In this document: positions 26,796-35,102 of the stretch, one piece after another
Numbering within the stretch: position 1 is the first letter of the stretch
How the letters are laid out: each line of letters starts with the position of its first letter
NCBI GenBank assembly: GCA_019166125.1
Contig: JAHTBO010000005.1
Location: forward strand, 1-64,000
Source of the DNA: Alcaligenaceae bacterium CGII-47
GTDB taxonomy: Bacteria; Pseudomonadota; Gammaproteobacteria; Burkholderiales; Burkholderiaceae_B
Length of the DNA: 64,000 nt
Direction: 5' to 3'
Position numbers and translations under genes: made by a program
Notes under the pieces: generated by a model
The model's input: the letters and a program-made list of their open reading frames with translations, nothing else
Told to the model about the DNA's origin: nothing
The model's database searches: none

Positions 26796-27025
26796 GGCGG
26801 CTGGGGGGTCTGGGCGCCACAGGCGCGCCGTTGTGGCCCCGGCTACGCCGGGGCTGCCCGTGCGGGGTGCCGCAGCCAGGGCGGCTGCAAAACTCGCAGG
26901 ATGACCCGTCCCCCGGACGGGTCATAAGCGCCCTGCTCAAACAGTTGCAGCCTTGCATCCCCGTCCGCGACACCCCACACGGCACTGCCGGAAAGCGCCT
27001 GGAGCGCCCAGATCCCCCAGCCGCC
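26796..27025 (-). repeat. Palindromic structured element, copy C (candidate ncRNA)
   Basis: The outer stem is about 30 bp with three mismatches (26796-26826 with 26995-27025). The inner stem is GGCTGCA/TGCAGCC (26883-26889 with 26946-26952). On the minus strand the apical motif reads CTGTTTGA (26937-26944), stem GCAGG/CCTGC (26932-26936 with 26896-26900), then GAGTTT (26890-26895). In this copy the apical loop is replaced by a further perfect 11-bp hairpin (26901-26911 with 26915-26925). The side hairpin is CCCCGGC/GCCGGGG (26837-26853), preceded on the minus strand by CGGGCAG (26854-26860). It has the same part order as copies A, B and D. Confidence 0.65.
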
Positions 27026-27145
27026 GATCTCATGGCTGGCCACGTCTGTCAGGGCATCGCGGGTTTGCGGGTGTATTGCACTGTCGGGATAGACGTCGTG
27101 ACGCTTGCCATGGCGCTGCGAATCGGTGCAATCAGTGATCCCGCC

Positions 27146-27338
27146 GTCGGGCCGTCAATACTGGGTCGGCGATTTTCGAGTGGCCGGTGGCGGTGCCGGA
27201 TATCGAGATCAGGCGGGGCACTGTTTGAACGGCGTAGCCGTGAGTTTGCCCCGACCTCGATATCTGGTGCTGACGCCGGGAAGTCCCGCCAACGGCGGGA
27301 CCCGCTCGACTTAGCCGACCCAGTATTGACGACCCGAT
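27146..27338 (+). repeat. Palindromic structured element, copy D (candidate ncRNA)
   Basis: The outer stem is a perfect 18 bp (27153-27170 with 27314-27331), extended by a further 6 pairs beyond one mismatch. Inside are TCGAGTGG/CCGCTCGA with one wobble, GATATCGAG/CTCGATATC (27199-27207 with 27256-27264) and CGGGGCA/TGCCCCG (27214-27220 with 27247-27253). The apical part is CTGTTTGA (27221-27228), stem ACGGC/GCCGT (27229-27233 with 27237-27241, loop GTA), then GAGTT. CGGGAA (27277-27282) precedes the side hairpin GTCCCGCC-AAC-GGCGGGAC (27283-27301). Confidence 0.68.
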
Positions 27339-27411
27339 GGTGCGTGCGCGGTTCAGACCCCCAGCCGCCCCGGTATTGGCTACCCGACAGCGCGAATAAA
27401 AGACGCCCCGC

Positions 27412-27990
27412 CTACCCCCGCGACAGCGACTTCAACGCATGTCGAATACCCTCGGACACATCCAGCCCCTCAGGCAGACCCTTCATCGCCTTCTGCGACT
27501 CTGCCGTTGAATACCCCAACGCCAGCAACGCATTCATCACATCATCCTGCGGCCGCGCCACCCGACCGATGACCGACATATCCAGATCTGCCCCCAGCTT
27601 GCCGCGCAACTCCAGCAAAAGCCGCTCGGCGGTTTTTTTACCAATACCCGGCACCTTGATCAGACGACTACTATCTTGCAGCGTAATGGCGCTCGAGAGC
27701 TCATCCACGCTCATGCCCGAGAGCAAGGACAGCGCGGTACGCGCGCCAATGCCCGTCACCTTGATCAGCGCGCGAAACGCCATGCGCTCGTGTGAACTGG
27801 AAAAGCCATACAGCACATGTGCATCCTCGCGGATCGCCAGGTGCGTGTACAAGCTTGCCTGCTGGCCAACCGGCGGCAGCTTATAAAGTGTGCTCATCGG
27901 TACATCAATTTCATATCCTAGCCCGCCCGTTTCGATGCATACGGTGGGGGGGGTGACTTCGAGTAGCGTGCCCGTGATACGACCGATCAT
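27412..27990 (-). CDS. ruvA: Holliday junction DNA-binding protein RuvA
   Basis: This 192-aa subunit forms the tetramer that holds the four-way junction for RuvB. An OB-fold N-terminal domain ([20 protein letters not shown]) is followed by two helix-hairpin-helix motifs ([15 protein letters not shown] and [20 protein letters not shown]). The C-terminal RuvB-contacting domain ([17 protein letters not shown]) is present. It is preceded by ruvC with a 21-bp gap. It is followed not by ruvB but by 746 bp of palindromic repeat DNA. Confidence 0.97.
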   Translation of the reverse strand: MIGRITGTLLEVTPPTVCIETGGLGYEIDVPMSTLYKLPPVGQQASLYTHLAIREDAHVLYGFSSSHERMAFRALIKVTGIGARTALSLLSGMSVDELSSAITLQDSSRLIKVPGIGKKTAERLLLELRGKLGADLDMSVIGRVARPQDDVMNALLALGYSTAESQKAMKGLPEGLDVSEGIRHALKSLSRG

Positions 27991-28011
27991 GAGAAAACTC
28001 CTGGTAAGTGC

Positions 28012-28557
28012 TTAGGCCAGCAAGCGACCGCGCCGAATGCGCCGACCACGTGCGCCGGCAGGTGCCGCATGGGCACCGAGGCGTTCGGTCAGCGGGGAAA
28101 AATGAGCGTGACAAATTGCGCAAGCCAGTGCATCCGCTGCATCCGGCGAGGGCGTACCGCTTAAGGATAGCAGGTGCATCACCATGATTTGAACTTGTTC
28201 TTTTTGGGCATGGCCGTTGCCTACAACTGACTTCTTTATCTGCAAAGCGGTGTATTCGTGTACGTCCAGATCGCAGTCAGCCAGTGCGCACATCGCAGCG
28301 CCCCGAGCCTGGCCGAGCAATAGCGTCGAGGAGGGATTGGCGTTAACAAATACCTTTTCCAGGCCCGCCACATCCGGCTGGGTGTCGCGAACGACCTCGC
28401 GAATATTGTCCAGAATGACCTTCAGGCGCCTGGATAAGGGTTGCTCGGTGGGTACGACAATCGTGCCACTGGCGACATAGCGCAGGGTGGCGCCCTGGAC
28501 GTCGATCACACCGAAGCCGGTGCGGCGTAAACCCGGATCGATGCCCAGGATACGCAT
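28012..28557 (-). CDS. ruvC: Crossover junction endodeoxyribonuclease RuvC
   Basis: This 181-aa Holliday junction resolvase with an RNase H fold cuts junctions symmetrically. Acidic catalytic residues are visible as Asp7 in [14 protein letters not shown], Glu in [23 protein letters not shown], and the paired Asp of [16 protein letters not shown]. Its ATG overlaps the purH stop (TAATG). Length is typical, with a basic C-terminal tail. Confidence 0.97.
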   Translation of the reverse strand: MRILGIDPGLRRTGFGVIDVQGATLRYVASGTIVVPTEQPLSRRLKVILDNIREVVRDTQPDVAGLEKVFVNANPSSTLLLGQARGAAMCALADCDLDVHEYTALQIKKSVVGNGHAQKEQVQIMVMHLLSLSGTPSPDAADALACAICHAHFSPLTERLGAHAAPAGARGRRIRRGRLLA

Positions 28558-30152
28558 TAGTGACGGAAGTGCCGCGTGTCGGTGAACACCATGGCTATTT
28601 TGCGCTCGTTGGCGGCGGCGATCACCTCATCGTCGCGGATACTGCCACCGGGCTGAATGACACAGCGTGCGCCCGCCTCGGCGACGACATCCAGGCCATC
28701 GCGAAACGGAAAGAATGCGTCCGAGGCGACGGCGCTGCCTTGCAGAGTCAAGCCTGCATTTTCTGCCTTGATTGATGCGATGCGTGCCGAATCGATACGA
28801 CTCATCTGGCCTGCGCCCACGCCCAGTGTCATCCCATGCGCGGCAAAGACGATTGCATTGGACTTCACAAACTGGGCGACAGTCCAGGCAAAGCGCAAAT
28901 CCTCCATCTGCTGCGCGGTGGGCGCCAGCGTGGTGACGACTTTGATCTCGGTCTGGATGTTGCGGTGCAGGTCGGGATCCTGAACCAGCCAGCCGCCGCC
29001 TACGCGTTTGACGTCATATTGATTATGGCCCTCACCCAGCGCGAGCTCCAGCACGCGTACGTTTTGTTTTGTCGCAAAGACGGCCAGTGCCTCAGGTGTA
29101 TAGCTGGGTGCGAGCAGCACCTCGACAAACTGCTGGTTGATTGCCTGGGCGGCCGCTTCATCGACCGTGCAGTTCAGCGCAATAATCCCGCCGAATGCAG
29201 AGCTGGGGTCGGTCTTGAAGGCTTGCGAGTAGCTGCTCAGGGCATCGGTGCCCAGCGCCACGCCGCATGGGTTGGCGTGTTTCACGATCACGCAGGCGGG
29301 TGTCTCGAAGCTGCGCACACACTCCCACGCCGCGTCAGCGTCTGCGATATTGTTGTAGGACAGCGCCTTGCCCTGGCGTTGGTGATAGCCTGCCAATACG
29401 CCTGGCGGGCAATGTTGATCTCGGTAAAAGGCGGCGCTCTGATGGGGGTTTTCGCCGTAACGCAGTGTTTGCTCTCGGCGCATCTGTACGGTCAGGATGC
29501 GCGGCCAAGGCTCGCGCTCAGGGATCGCTTCAGGTGCGGGTTCGCGCGCTGTCAGACTATTGAGGTAGGTGGCAATGGCGCCGTCATAGGCGGCGGTATG
29601 GGCGTACACCTTGGCGGCGAGCTCTAGGCGTAGCCCATAGGATGGGCCACCTGCGGGGCTGTCCATGTCGGCGAGCACGCGTGGGTAGTCGGTGGGGTCG
29701 ATAAGCACCGTCACGCCGCCACCCGATGCGCTGCCATGGTTCTTTGCCGCAGAGCGCAGCATGGCTGGGCCACCGATATCAATATTTTCAATGGCATCGG
29801 CAAGCACGCAATCCGAGCGGGCGATGGTCTGCTCAAACGGATACAAATTCACCACCAGCAAGTCGATGGGCGTGATGTGCTGCGTGTCTAGAGTGTGCAT
29901 ATGCTCGGCGCTGTCGCGTCGAGCGAGCAGTCCGGCGTGGATCTTGGGGTGTAAGGTTTTGACGCGGCCATCCAGGATCTCTGGAGAGCCCGTATGAGTC
30001 GCCACCTCGGTGACCGGGATATTGGCCTGAGCCAGTAGCCGAGCCGTCCCACCGGTCGACAAAATCGAGACACCGCGTGCGTGAAGTGCCTGGGCGAATT
30101 CAACAATACCGGATTTATCGGAAACCGAGATCAGTGCAGTCTGGATAGTCAT
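28557..30152 (-). CDS. purH: Bifunctional AICAR transformylase / IMP cyclohydrolase
   Basis: This 531-aa enzyme performs the last two steps of de novo IMP synthesis using 10-formyl-THF. The N-terminal methylglyoxal-synthase-like cyclohydrolase domain ([31 protein letters not shown]) is followed by the transformylase domain. The catalytic Lys-His is in [15 protein letters not shown], and the terminal [33 protein letters not shown] region is typical. It lies between fis and ruvC, a usual betaproteobacterial order. Confidence 0.97.
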   Translation of the reverse strand: MTIQTALISVSDKSGIVEFAQALHARGVSILSTGGTARLLAQANIPVTEVATHTGSPEILDGRVKTLHPKIHAGLLARRDSAEHMHTLDTQHITPIDLLVVNLYPFEQTIARSDCVLADAIENIDIGGPAMLRSAAKNHGSASGGGVTVLIDPTDYPRVLADMDSPAGGPSYGLRLELAAKVYAHTAAYDGAIATYLNSLTAREPAPEAIPEREPWPRILTVQMRREQTLRYGENPHQSAAFYRDQHCPPGVLAGYHQRQGKALSYNNIADADAAWECVRSFETPACVIVKHANPCGVALGTDALSSYSQAFKTDPSSAFGGIIALNCTVDEAAAQAINQQFVEVLLAPSYTPEALAVFATKQNVRVLELALGEGHNQYDVKRVGGGWLVQDPDLHRNIQTEIKVVTTLAPTAQQMEDLRFAWTVAQFVKSNAIVFAAHGMTLGVGAGQMSRIDSARIASIKAENAGLTLQGSAVASDAFFPFRDGLDVVAEAGARCVIQPGGSIRDDEVIAAANERKIAMVFTDTRHFRH

Positions 30153-30198
30153 GATAGGCAGAAAAAGTCAGAAAATCAGGAATCAACAAAATTGGCGA

Positions 30199-30435
30199 TC
30201 AATTTGATAGCTTATGTGCGATGAGTTTTTTACGTAAGGTGCTGCGTGTGATGCCCAGCATCTCGGCGGCGCGCGACTGGTTGCCACCGGTACGCTCTAA
30301 CGCGACTTCCAGCACTGGACGCTCGACGCACATCATCACCATCGAGAGCATGTCGCGGGCTTGCGACTCGCCCAGATCATCAAAATAGCGTTCAAGTTGA
30401 GCCCGCACGGCTTGTTCCAGTGGTGTGATGGTCAT
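30199..30435 (-). CDS. fis: Nucleoid protein / DNA-binding regulator Fis
   Basis: This 78-aa protein is dominated by the C-terminal helix-turn-helix GGNQSRAAEMLGITRSTLRKKLIAHKL, identical in layout to Fis. The N-terminal dimer helices are shorter than in E. coli Fis (98 aa), as is usual in betaproteobacteria. It binds AT-rich sites, bends DNA and modulates rRNA promoters and recombination. Its position directly after dusB matches the dusB-fis operon of enterobacteria. Confidence 0.95.
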   Translation of the reverse strand: MTITPLEQAVRAQLERYFDDLGESQARDMLSMVMMCVERPVLEVALERTGGNQSRAAEMLGITRSTLRKKLIAHKLSN

Positions 30436-30457
30436 TGTATTGTTGATTTATAAATAG

Positions 30458-31471
30458 TTAGTGCAGCGGTGCCAGAGACCCGGTGATCAGGGCGTCATCC
30501 GCTTGTTCGTCGAACCAGTGCTCGAGTGCCTGGGTCTGCTGCTGCGTGGTCTCGAGGGTCATGATCCGGGCAAGGAGCGCGGCTGCGTCAGGTAGCGACG
30601 ATAAATACCAGGTGATGTGCTTGCGAGCCGAGCGTACGCCGGTACGTTCGCCGTAAAACGTATAGTGATCCTCTAGGTGCGCCATCAGACAGTGGCGTAA
30701 TTCCTGATAGCTCGGAGACGGTAGCGTTTCGCCACAATCCAGGTAATGAGCGATTTCACGAAAAATCCATGGGCGTCCTTGTGCCGCCCGACCGATCATG
30801 ATCGCATCCGCACCAGTGTAGTCGAGAACGTAGCGTGCTTTTTCGGGACTGTCGATATCGCCATTGGCAATCAGCGGAATGCGGATTGCCTGACGGACCT
30901 CGCGCAGGGTGTCGTATTCGGCGTCGCCTTGGTACAAATCGCAGCGTGTGCGTCCGTGCAAAGTGAGCGCGGCAATGCCGCAGTCCTCGGCCAAACGGGC
31001 GATGCGTACGGCATTGCGACTTTGACGATCCCAGCCTGTGCGGGTCTTGAGGGTGACGGGGATGCCCAGCGGTTCGCAGCTGGCGACGACCCGCTCGAGT
31101 ATCCGGGCGACCAGACCCTCGTCGCGCAATAAGGCAGATCCGGATGCCTGGTTACAGACTTTTTTGACTGGACAACCCATATTGATATCGATGATGCGCG
31201 CGCCCTTGCGTATATTGAATACGGCGGCTTCGGCCATCATGTCCGGATCGCTGCCTGCGATCTGTACCGAGATCGGATCGGGCTCGCCAGCATGATCCAG
31301 GCGTCGGGAGGTCTTGACGCTCTCCCAGAGGCGCGGGTTGCTGGCAGCCATCTCGGATACCGCATAAGCGGCGCCCAGCGCCTTACACAGTCGGCGGTAG
31401 GGCCGATCTGTGACGCCCGCCATCGGAGCGGCAAAAACAGGATGAGAGAAGGTCCAGGTGCCAATGCGCAT
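30458..31471 (-). CDS. dusB: tRNA-dihydrouridine synthase B
   Basis: This 337-aa FMN-dependent reductase makes dihydrouridine in the tRNA D-loop. It shows the TIM-barrel FMN motifs FAAPMAGVTDRPYRRLCKALGA, DINMGCPVKKVCNQASGSAL (catalytic Cys in NMGCP), LTLHGRTR, IANGDIDSPEKARYVLDYTGADAIMIGRAAQGRPWIF and the helical C-terminal domain. It is immediately upstream of fis. Confidence 0.96.
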   Translation of the reverse strand: MRIGTWTFSHPVFAAPMAGVTDRPYRRLCKALGAAYAVSEMAASNPRLWESVKTSRRLDHAGEPDPISVQIAGSDPDMMAEAAVFNIRKGARIIDINMGCPVKKVCNQASGSALLRDEGLVARILERVVASCEPLGIPVTLKTRTGWDRQSRNAVRIARLAEDCGIAALTLHGRTRCDLYQGDAEYDTLREVRQAIRIPLIANGDIDSPEKARYVLDYTGADAIMIGRAAQGRPWIFREIAHYLDCGETLPSPSYQELRHCLMAHLEDHYTFYGERTGVRSARKHITWYLSSLPDAAALLARIMTLETTQQQTQALEHWFDEQADDALITGSLAPLH

Positions 31472-31499
31472 GGCGGCATTTTAACCCCCGAATCCGAGC

Positions 31500-32651
31500 T
31501 TAGCTGCGTAATCCCTGGAGTAAGTGGCGTGCAAGAGGTTTACGTAGGCCGGGCAGCAGGTCCAGCGCCATCAGCGCCGTGCCGCAGGCGTGTCGAACCA
31601 GTGGGTTGGCGGTGGCAAATAGGCGCGGCAAGGTATCGGTAATCGCTAAAGTCAGGCTGCGGTCGGCGCGGCGTTGTTGGGCAAAGCGCGCGAGTTCAGG
31701 CGCGGCATCGCGTTGCGGTTGATGCAACCAGGGGGCAAGTGTCTGGGCGAGCTGTGCGGCATCGCGCAGACCCAGGTTCAGGCCTTGCCCGGCGACCGGG
31801 TGGAGTGTCTGGGCTGCGTTGCCCAAGGCAACAATATGGGGGTCGAGCAGCGATGCGCCCGCATGCATGACCAGGGGAAACACATGACGCTCGCCAATGC
31901 CATGCAAGGCACCCAGTCGTTGCCCAAAGGCTTGTTGCAAGGCGTTGTCGAAGGCGGGAGCGTCCATCGTGTGGAGCATTTGGGCGCGCGCGGGGGGTAC
32001 ACACCAGACGAGGCTGTAGAGGGCCTTGCCTTGGGGGTGGGGAAGTAGGGCCAGAGGCCCGTGGCGCGTGAATCGCTCGAACGCCCGACCCGTGATCGGC
32101 TGCGTTGCCTGGACGCTGGCAAGCACGGCGTGCTGGCCGTATTCCCGGTGCAAGCCTTGGGGGCGTTCACCGTTCGAGACAAGTGCAATATGCGCGTCCA
32201 GAGTCTGGTCGGGGGTCTGAATTCGTACGGAAGGTCCGGCAATGGGGCGCTGGGGGCGGGCGAGGATGCGGTGGATGCCGCTGTGCGCCAATGCCTGGTG
32301 GAGGGCCGTGAGCACGGCATCATAGGCGACGACACTGCCCAAACGAGGCACCCCCAATTCCACCTGGTCAATCAGCGTGCGGCCCAGGTGCTGTGCCTGG
32401 GAGACATGGACGCTGAGGATGTCGGCGCACTGTTGCGGCCAGGCGCCCAGAGATTCAAGCAGGCTGCGGCTACCATGGTTCAGGGCCAGCGTACGTGGGT
32501 CGATCTGCTGCTTATCAGGGCTGGGCACCGCATCGGGCCCGAGCAGCACAATACGTGAGGGCTCGGGTGCCTGTCGGGCCAGACACAAGGCCAGTGTGCA
32601 GCCAACTGGGCCGGTGCCAATAATGGCGATATCGAATTCGGGGCGGGTCAT
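31500..32651 (-). CDS. UbiH/UbiF-family FAD monooxygenase
   Basis: This 383-aa flavoprotein of the UbiH/VisC/COQ6 family hydroxylates the ubiquinone ring. It has the N-terminal dinucleotide loop IAIIGTGPVGCTLALCLARQ and the family FAD motif IVALGNAAQTLHPVAGQGLNLGLRDAAQLA. ATG 32651 (MTRPEFDIAIIGTG) has a Shine-Dalgarno-like AGGA 6-9 bp upstream; a longer frame to 32678 adds nothing. Which ring position is hydroxylated (UbiH or UbiF role) cannot be settled from sequence by eye. It lies upstream of dusB. Confidence 0.9.
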   Translation of the reverse strand: MTRPEFDIAIIGTGPVGCTLALCLARQAPEPSRIVLLGPDAVPSPDKQQIDPRTLALNHGSRSLLESLGAWPQQCADILSVHVSQAQHLGRTLIDQVELGVPRLGSVVAYDAVLTALHQALAHSGIHRILARPQRPIAGPSVRIQTPDQTLDAHIALVSNGERPQGLHREYGQHAVLASVQATQPITGRAFERFTRHGPLALLPHPQGKALYSLVWCVPPARAQMLHTMDAPAFDNALQQAFGQRLGALHGIGERHVFPLVMHAGASLLDPHIVALGNAAQTLHPVAGQGLNLGLRDAAQLAQTLAPWLHQPQRDAAPELARFAQQRRADRSLTLAITDTLPRLFATANPLVRHACGTALMALDLLPGLRKPLARHLLQGLRS

Positions 32652-32742
32652 GCATTTTCCTGCTAGAACGGCACACACTCCATTCTAGTGGAGCGGGCAA
32701 GGGTGTGGAATGTTTTAAACTAGCCGTATTAACGATGAACGG

Positions 32743-33606
32743 ATGGTCCTCATGGATGTACTCGCCTGGTTGCGACCCTGGGAGTTTTCGCCCACTTTGC
32801 TGTTGATGTTTTTTCTCGCAGGCCTGCTCTATCTGCGGGGGCGGCGTGTTCATCGGGTGAACCTGTCGCGTCAGATTCTATTTTGGACGGGCTTGGTACT
32901 TCTTTACCTGTCCTTGCATACGCGCGTGGATTATTACGCCGAGCGCATGTTTTTTATCCATCGTCTGCAGCACTTGGTGTTGCATCATTTAGGTCCGTTG
33001 CTAGTGATGGGCGCTTACCCTGGTCAGGTGCTGCGCGCGGGGCTGCCCTTGGCGTGGCGCACGCGCTTGGCGGGTGCACGGCGGCACGGATGGGTGCGCG
33101 CCCTCGAATATCTGGCGACCAATCGTTTTCTGATCCCGCTGCTGTTTGTTGTGTTTGTGCTGGTCTGGCTTGAGCCGACCGTGCAGTTCTATTCCATGCT
33201 GGACTGGCGTATCTATCGATTCATGAACTGGTCGGTGGTGGCAAGTGGCTTGCTGTATTGGAATTTGATCCTGGATCGTCGGCCTCGTCCGCCGGCAACC
33301 ATGTCGCCGGGTGCGCGTATTTTCTCTCCGGTGATTACGATGGTGCCGCAGATGGTCGCCGGTGCGGTGATTGTGTTTACCGAATATGATCTGTATCCAG
33401 TATTTGACTTGTGTGGCCGTGCGTTGCCATGGATGGATGCCGTCGAGGATCAGATTCTGGGCGGCTTGATCATGTGGGTGCTGGCAGGCATGATCGAAAC
33501 CTTTGGTTTGCTCTATGCCCTGGGAACACTGATGCGCCTCTCTGAAAAAGGGCGCTTGCCCCAACGCTCACGATCAGTCAAGGTAGCGCCTGCTGGGGTA
33601 GCATAA
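32743..33606 (+). CDS. CtaG (Caa3-type) cytochrome c oxidase assembly-like membrane protein
   Basis: This 287-aa polytopic membrane protein has about seven hydrophobic segments. FFIHRLQHLVLHHLGPLLVMGAYPGQV holds the His-rich pattern of the Caa3_CtaG family, and later EYDLYPVFDLCGRALPWMDAVEDQILGGLIMWVLAG is also family-typical. Relatives help deliver copper to haem-copper oxidases. ATG 32752 (MDVLAWLRPWEF) is an equally plausible start. It ends in a TAATG overlap with the metalloprotease gene. No oxidase genes are adjacent. Confidence 0.82.
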   Translation: MVLMDVLAWLRPWEFSPTLLLMFFLAGLLYLRGRRVHRVNLSRQILFWTGLVLLYLSLHTRVDYYAERMFFIHRLQHLVLHHLGPLLVMGAYPGQVLRAGLPLAWRTRLAGARRHGWVRALEYLATNRFLIPLLFVVFVLVWLEPTVQFYSMLDWRIYRFMNWSVVASGLLYWNLILDRRPRPPATMSPGARIFSPVITMVPQMVAGAVIVFTEYDLYPVFDLCGRALPWMDAVEDQILGGLIMWVLAGMIETFGLLYALGTLMRLSEKGRLPQRSRSVKVAPAGVA

Positions 33607-35093
33607 TGGATCCCAAACACTTATTAAAAGGCTTGATCTGTACGGGCCTGAGTCTGGCCTTGGTGATGACGCCCGTAAGCGTGCTTGCCCAACCTGTCGG
33701 TCTGCCCAGCCTGGGTGCGAGCTCATCGTCCGAGCTCTCGCCTGCGCTGGAGCGCACCCTGGGCGATGCCATCATGGAACAAGGGCGCCATGATCCGGAC
33801 TATATTGCTGATTTGGATATCAACCAGTATCTGACCCAATTGGGGCGCAGGTTGGCTGCACAAGCACCCCAGACGATCGATCAGCGCATTACGGTCTTTC
33901 CCGTGCGCGACCCGCGTATCAATGCGTTTGCCCTGCCGGGCGGCTATATCGGTATTAATAGCGGCATGATTGTCAGCTCGGGGACCGAGTCCGAGCTGGC
34001 AGGCGTTCTTGCTCACGAAATCGGCCATGTGATGCAACGCCACATTGCGCGCGGCATTGCACAGCAATCTCAAGGGACCGGCATTATGGTGGCGACCTTG
34101 GTGGGCGCCTTGCTGGCGGCTTTGGCTGGGCAGGGGGACCTTGCCATGGGCGTGGCGACCTTTGGGCAAGCGGCGGCGATAGACCGCCAGCTTGGATTCT
34201 CGCGCAGCGCCGAGCAGGAAGCGGATCGTGCCGGGTTTCAGATGGCGCGCAAGGCAGGGTTTGATGTGCGGGGCATGGTGACGATGTTTCAGCGTTTGAG
34301 TACTGCTTCGCGTTTGAACGAGGGCACGGGCGGGGGCGGCTATGCCTCGACCCACCCGCTGTCTATTCAGCGCATGTCGGATATCGAGAACCGGGTACGC
34401 GAAACCCCGGTTCAGGCGCATGAGGATAGTGCGGCGTACTGGTTTGCGCGCAGCCACCTCGCCATCATTCAGGCCAGGGATATGAATGATCGGCAACGGG
34501 TCAGGCTGAGCTTGCAGCGGGATGCGCAAAACGAGCGTGGTGTGCGACGGGCGGCGGCCTGGTATGGCTTGGCTCTACTGGCTTGGGAAAAAAAGGATTA
34601 TGCGGGGGTGCGCACCGCCCTGGATGAGGCCGCTAAGGATGCGCAGGCGCCCCAACTCGATATGCTGGCAGTCAAACTTCAGCAGCGTACCCAGCCGGCT
34701 CAGGCGCAGGTCGCAGCACAAGCGGCCTGGGCACGCTGGCCCGATAGCCAGGGGATGGCCGTGACATTGGCGCAAGCCATGCAGGCGGTGCGCCAGGATA
34801 AGCAGGTCGTGGCGTTTCTGCAGGCGCGTATTAAGCAATGGCCTGAGGTTTCCGAATTTAAAAAGCTCCTGGCCGATAGCTACGAGCGCCTAGGCGAGCG
34901 TGTGCAGGCGCATCTGGCCATGGCCGATTATTACGAGCAGACTGGGGCCTTGCCAACCGCTGTCGAGCTTTTGCAGCAGGCCCGTCAGCTCGATGGCGAC
35001 TTCTATACGCAGTCCGAGATCGATATGCGCGTACGCGCTTTGCGTGATCGCATGGACGATAAGCGCGCCCTGCTCGAGCAGTTCAAGTCCTGA
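33606..35093 (+). CDS. BepA/YfgC-like M48 periplasmic metalloprotease with TPR domain
   Basis: This 495-aa protein has a signal peptide (about 1-29, hydrophobic GLSLALVMTPVSVLA). The M48 zinc protease domain contains LAGVLAHEIGHVMQRH (zinc His137 and His141, catalytic Glu138) and a downstream SAEQEADRAG supplying the third ligand. The C-terminal about 200 residues are helical and Ala/Gln-rich, fitting TPR repeats. This matches BepA, which assists or degrades LptD and Bam clients in the periplasm. It is co-translated with the CtaG-like gene. Confidence 0.92.
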   Translation: MDPKHLLKGLICTGLSLALVMTPVSVLAQPVGLPSLGASSSSELSPALERTLGDAIMEQGRHDPDYIADLDINQYLTQLGRRLAAQAPQTIDQRITVFPVRDPRINAFALPGGYIGINSGMIVSSGTESELAGVLAHEIGHVMQRHIARGIAQQSQGTGIMVATLVGALLAALAGQGDLAMGVATFGQAAAIDRQLGFSRSAEQEADRAGFQMARKAGFDVRGMVTMFQRLSTASRLNEGTGGGGYASTHPLSIQRMSDIENRVRETPVQAHEDSAAYWFARSHLAIIQARDMNDRQRVRLSLQRDAQNERGVRRAAAWYGLALLAWEKKDYAGVRTALDEAAKDAQAPQLDMLAVKLQQRTQPAQAQVAAQAAWARWPDSQGMAVTLAQAMQAVRQDKQVVAFLQARIKQWPEVSEFKKLLADSYERLGERVQAHLAMADYYEQTGALPTAVELLQQARQLDGDFYTQSEIDMRVRALRDRMDDKRALLEQFKS

Positions 35094-35102
35094 TCCTGAG
35101 GG

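Larger units (their letters stand above)
26691..27411. other. Gene-free stretch between ruvA and ruvB holding elements C and D
   Basis: The stretch contains palindromic element C (26796-27025, minus), a spacer of about 120 bp (27026-27145) and element D (27146-27338, plus). I see nothing recognisable at 26691-26795 or 27339-27411. One minus-strand frame (about 26843-27150) is open across element C with a superficially protein-like translation. It has no ribosome binding site and crosses perfect hairpins, so I do not call it. Confidence 0.7.

Noticed and set aside
26843-27150. Minus-strand open frame across element C with a protein-like translation
   Set aside because: It crosses stems shared with copies A, B and D that are not open in the corresponding frame, and has no Shine-Dalgarno. 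The similarity between copies is in base pairing, not protein sequence. A homology search could overturn this.
26831-27886. Long 351-residue plus-strand open frame
   Set aside because: Its right half is antisense to ruvA and its left half covers the palindromic elements. The translation resembles no protein family.
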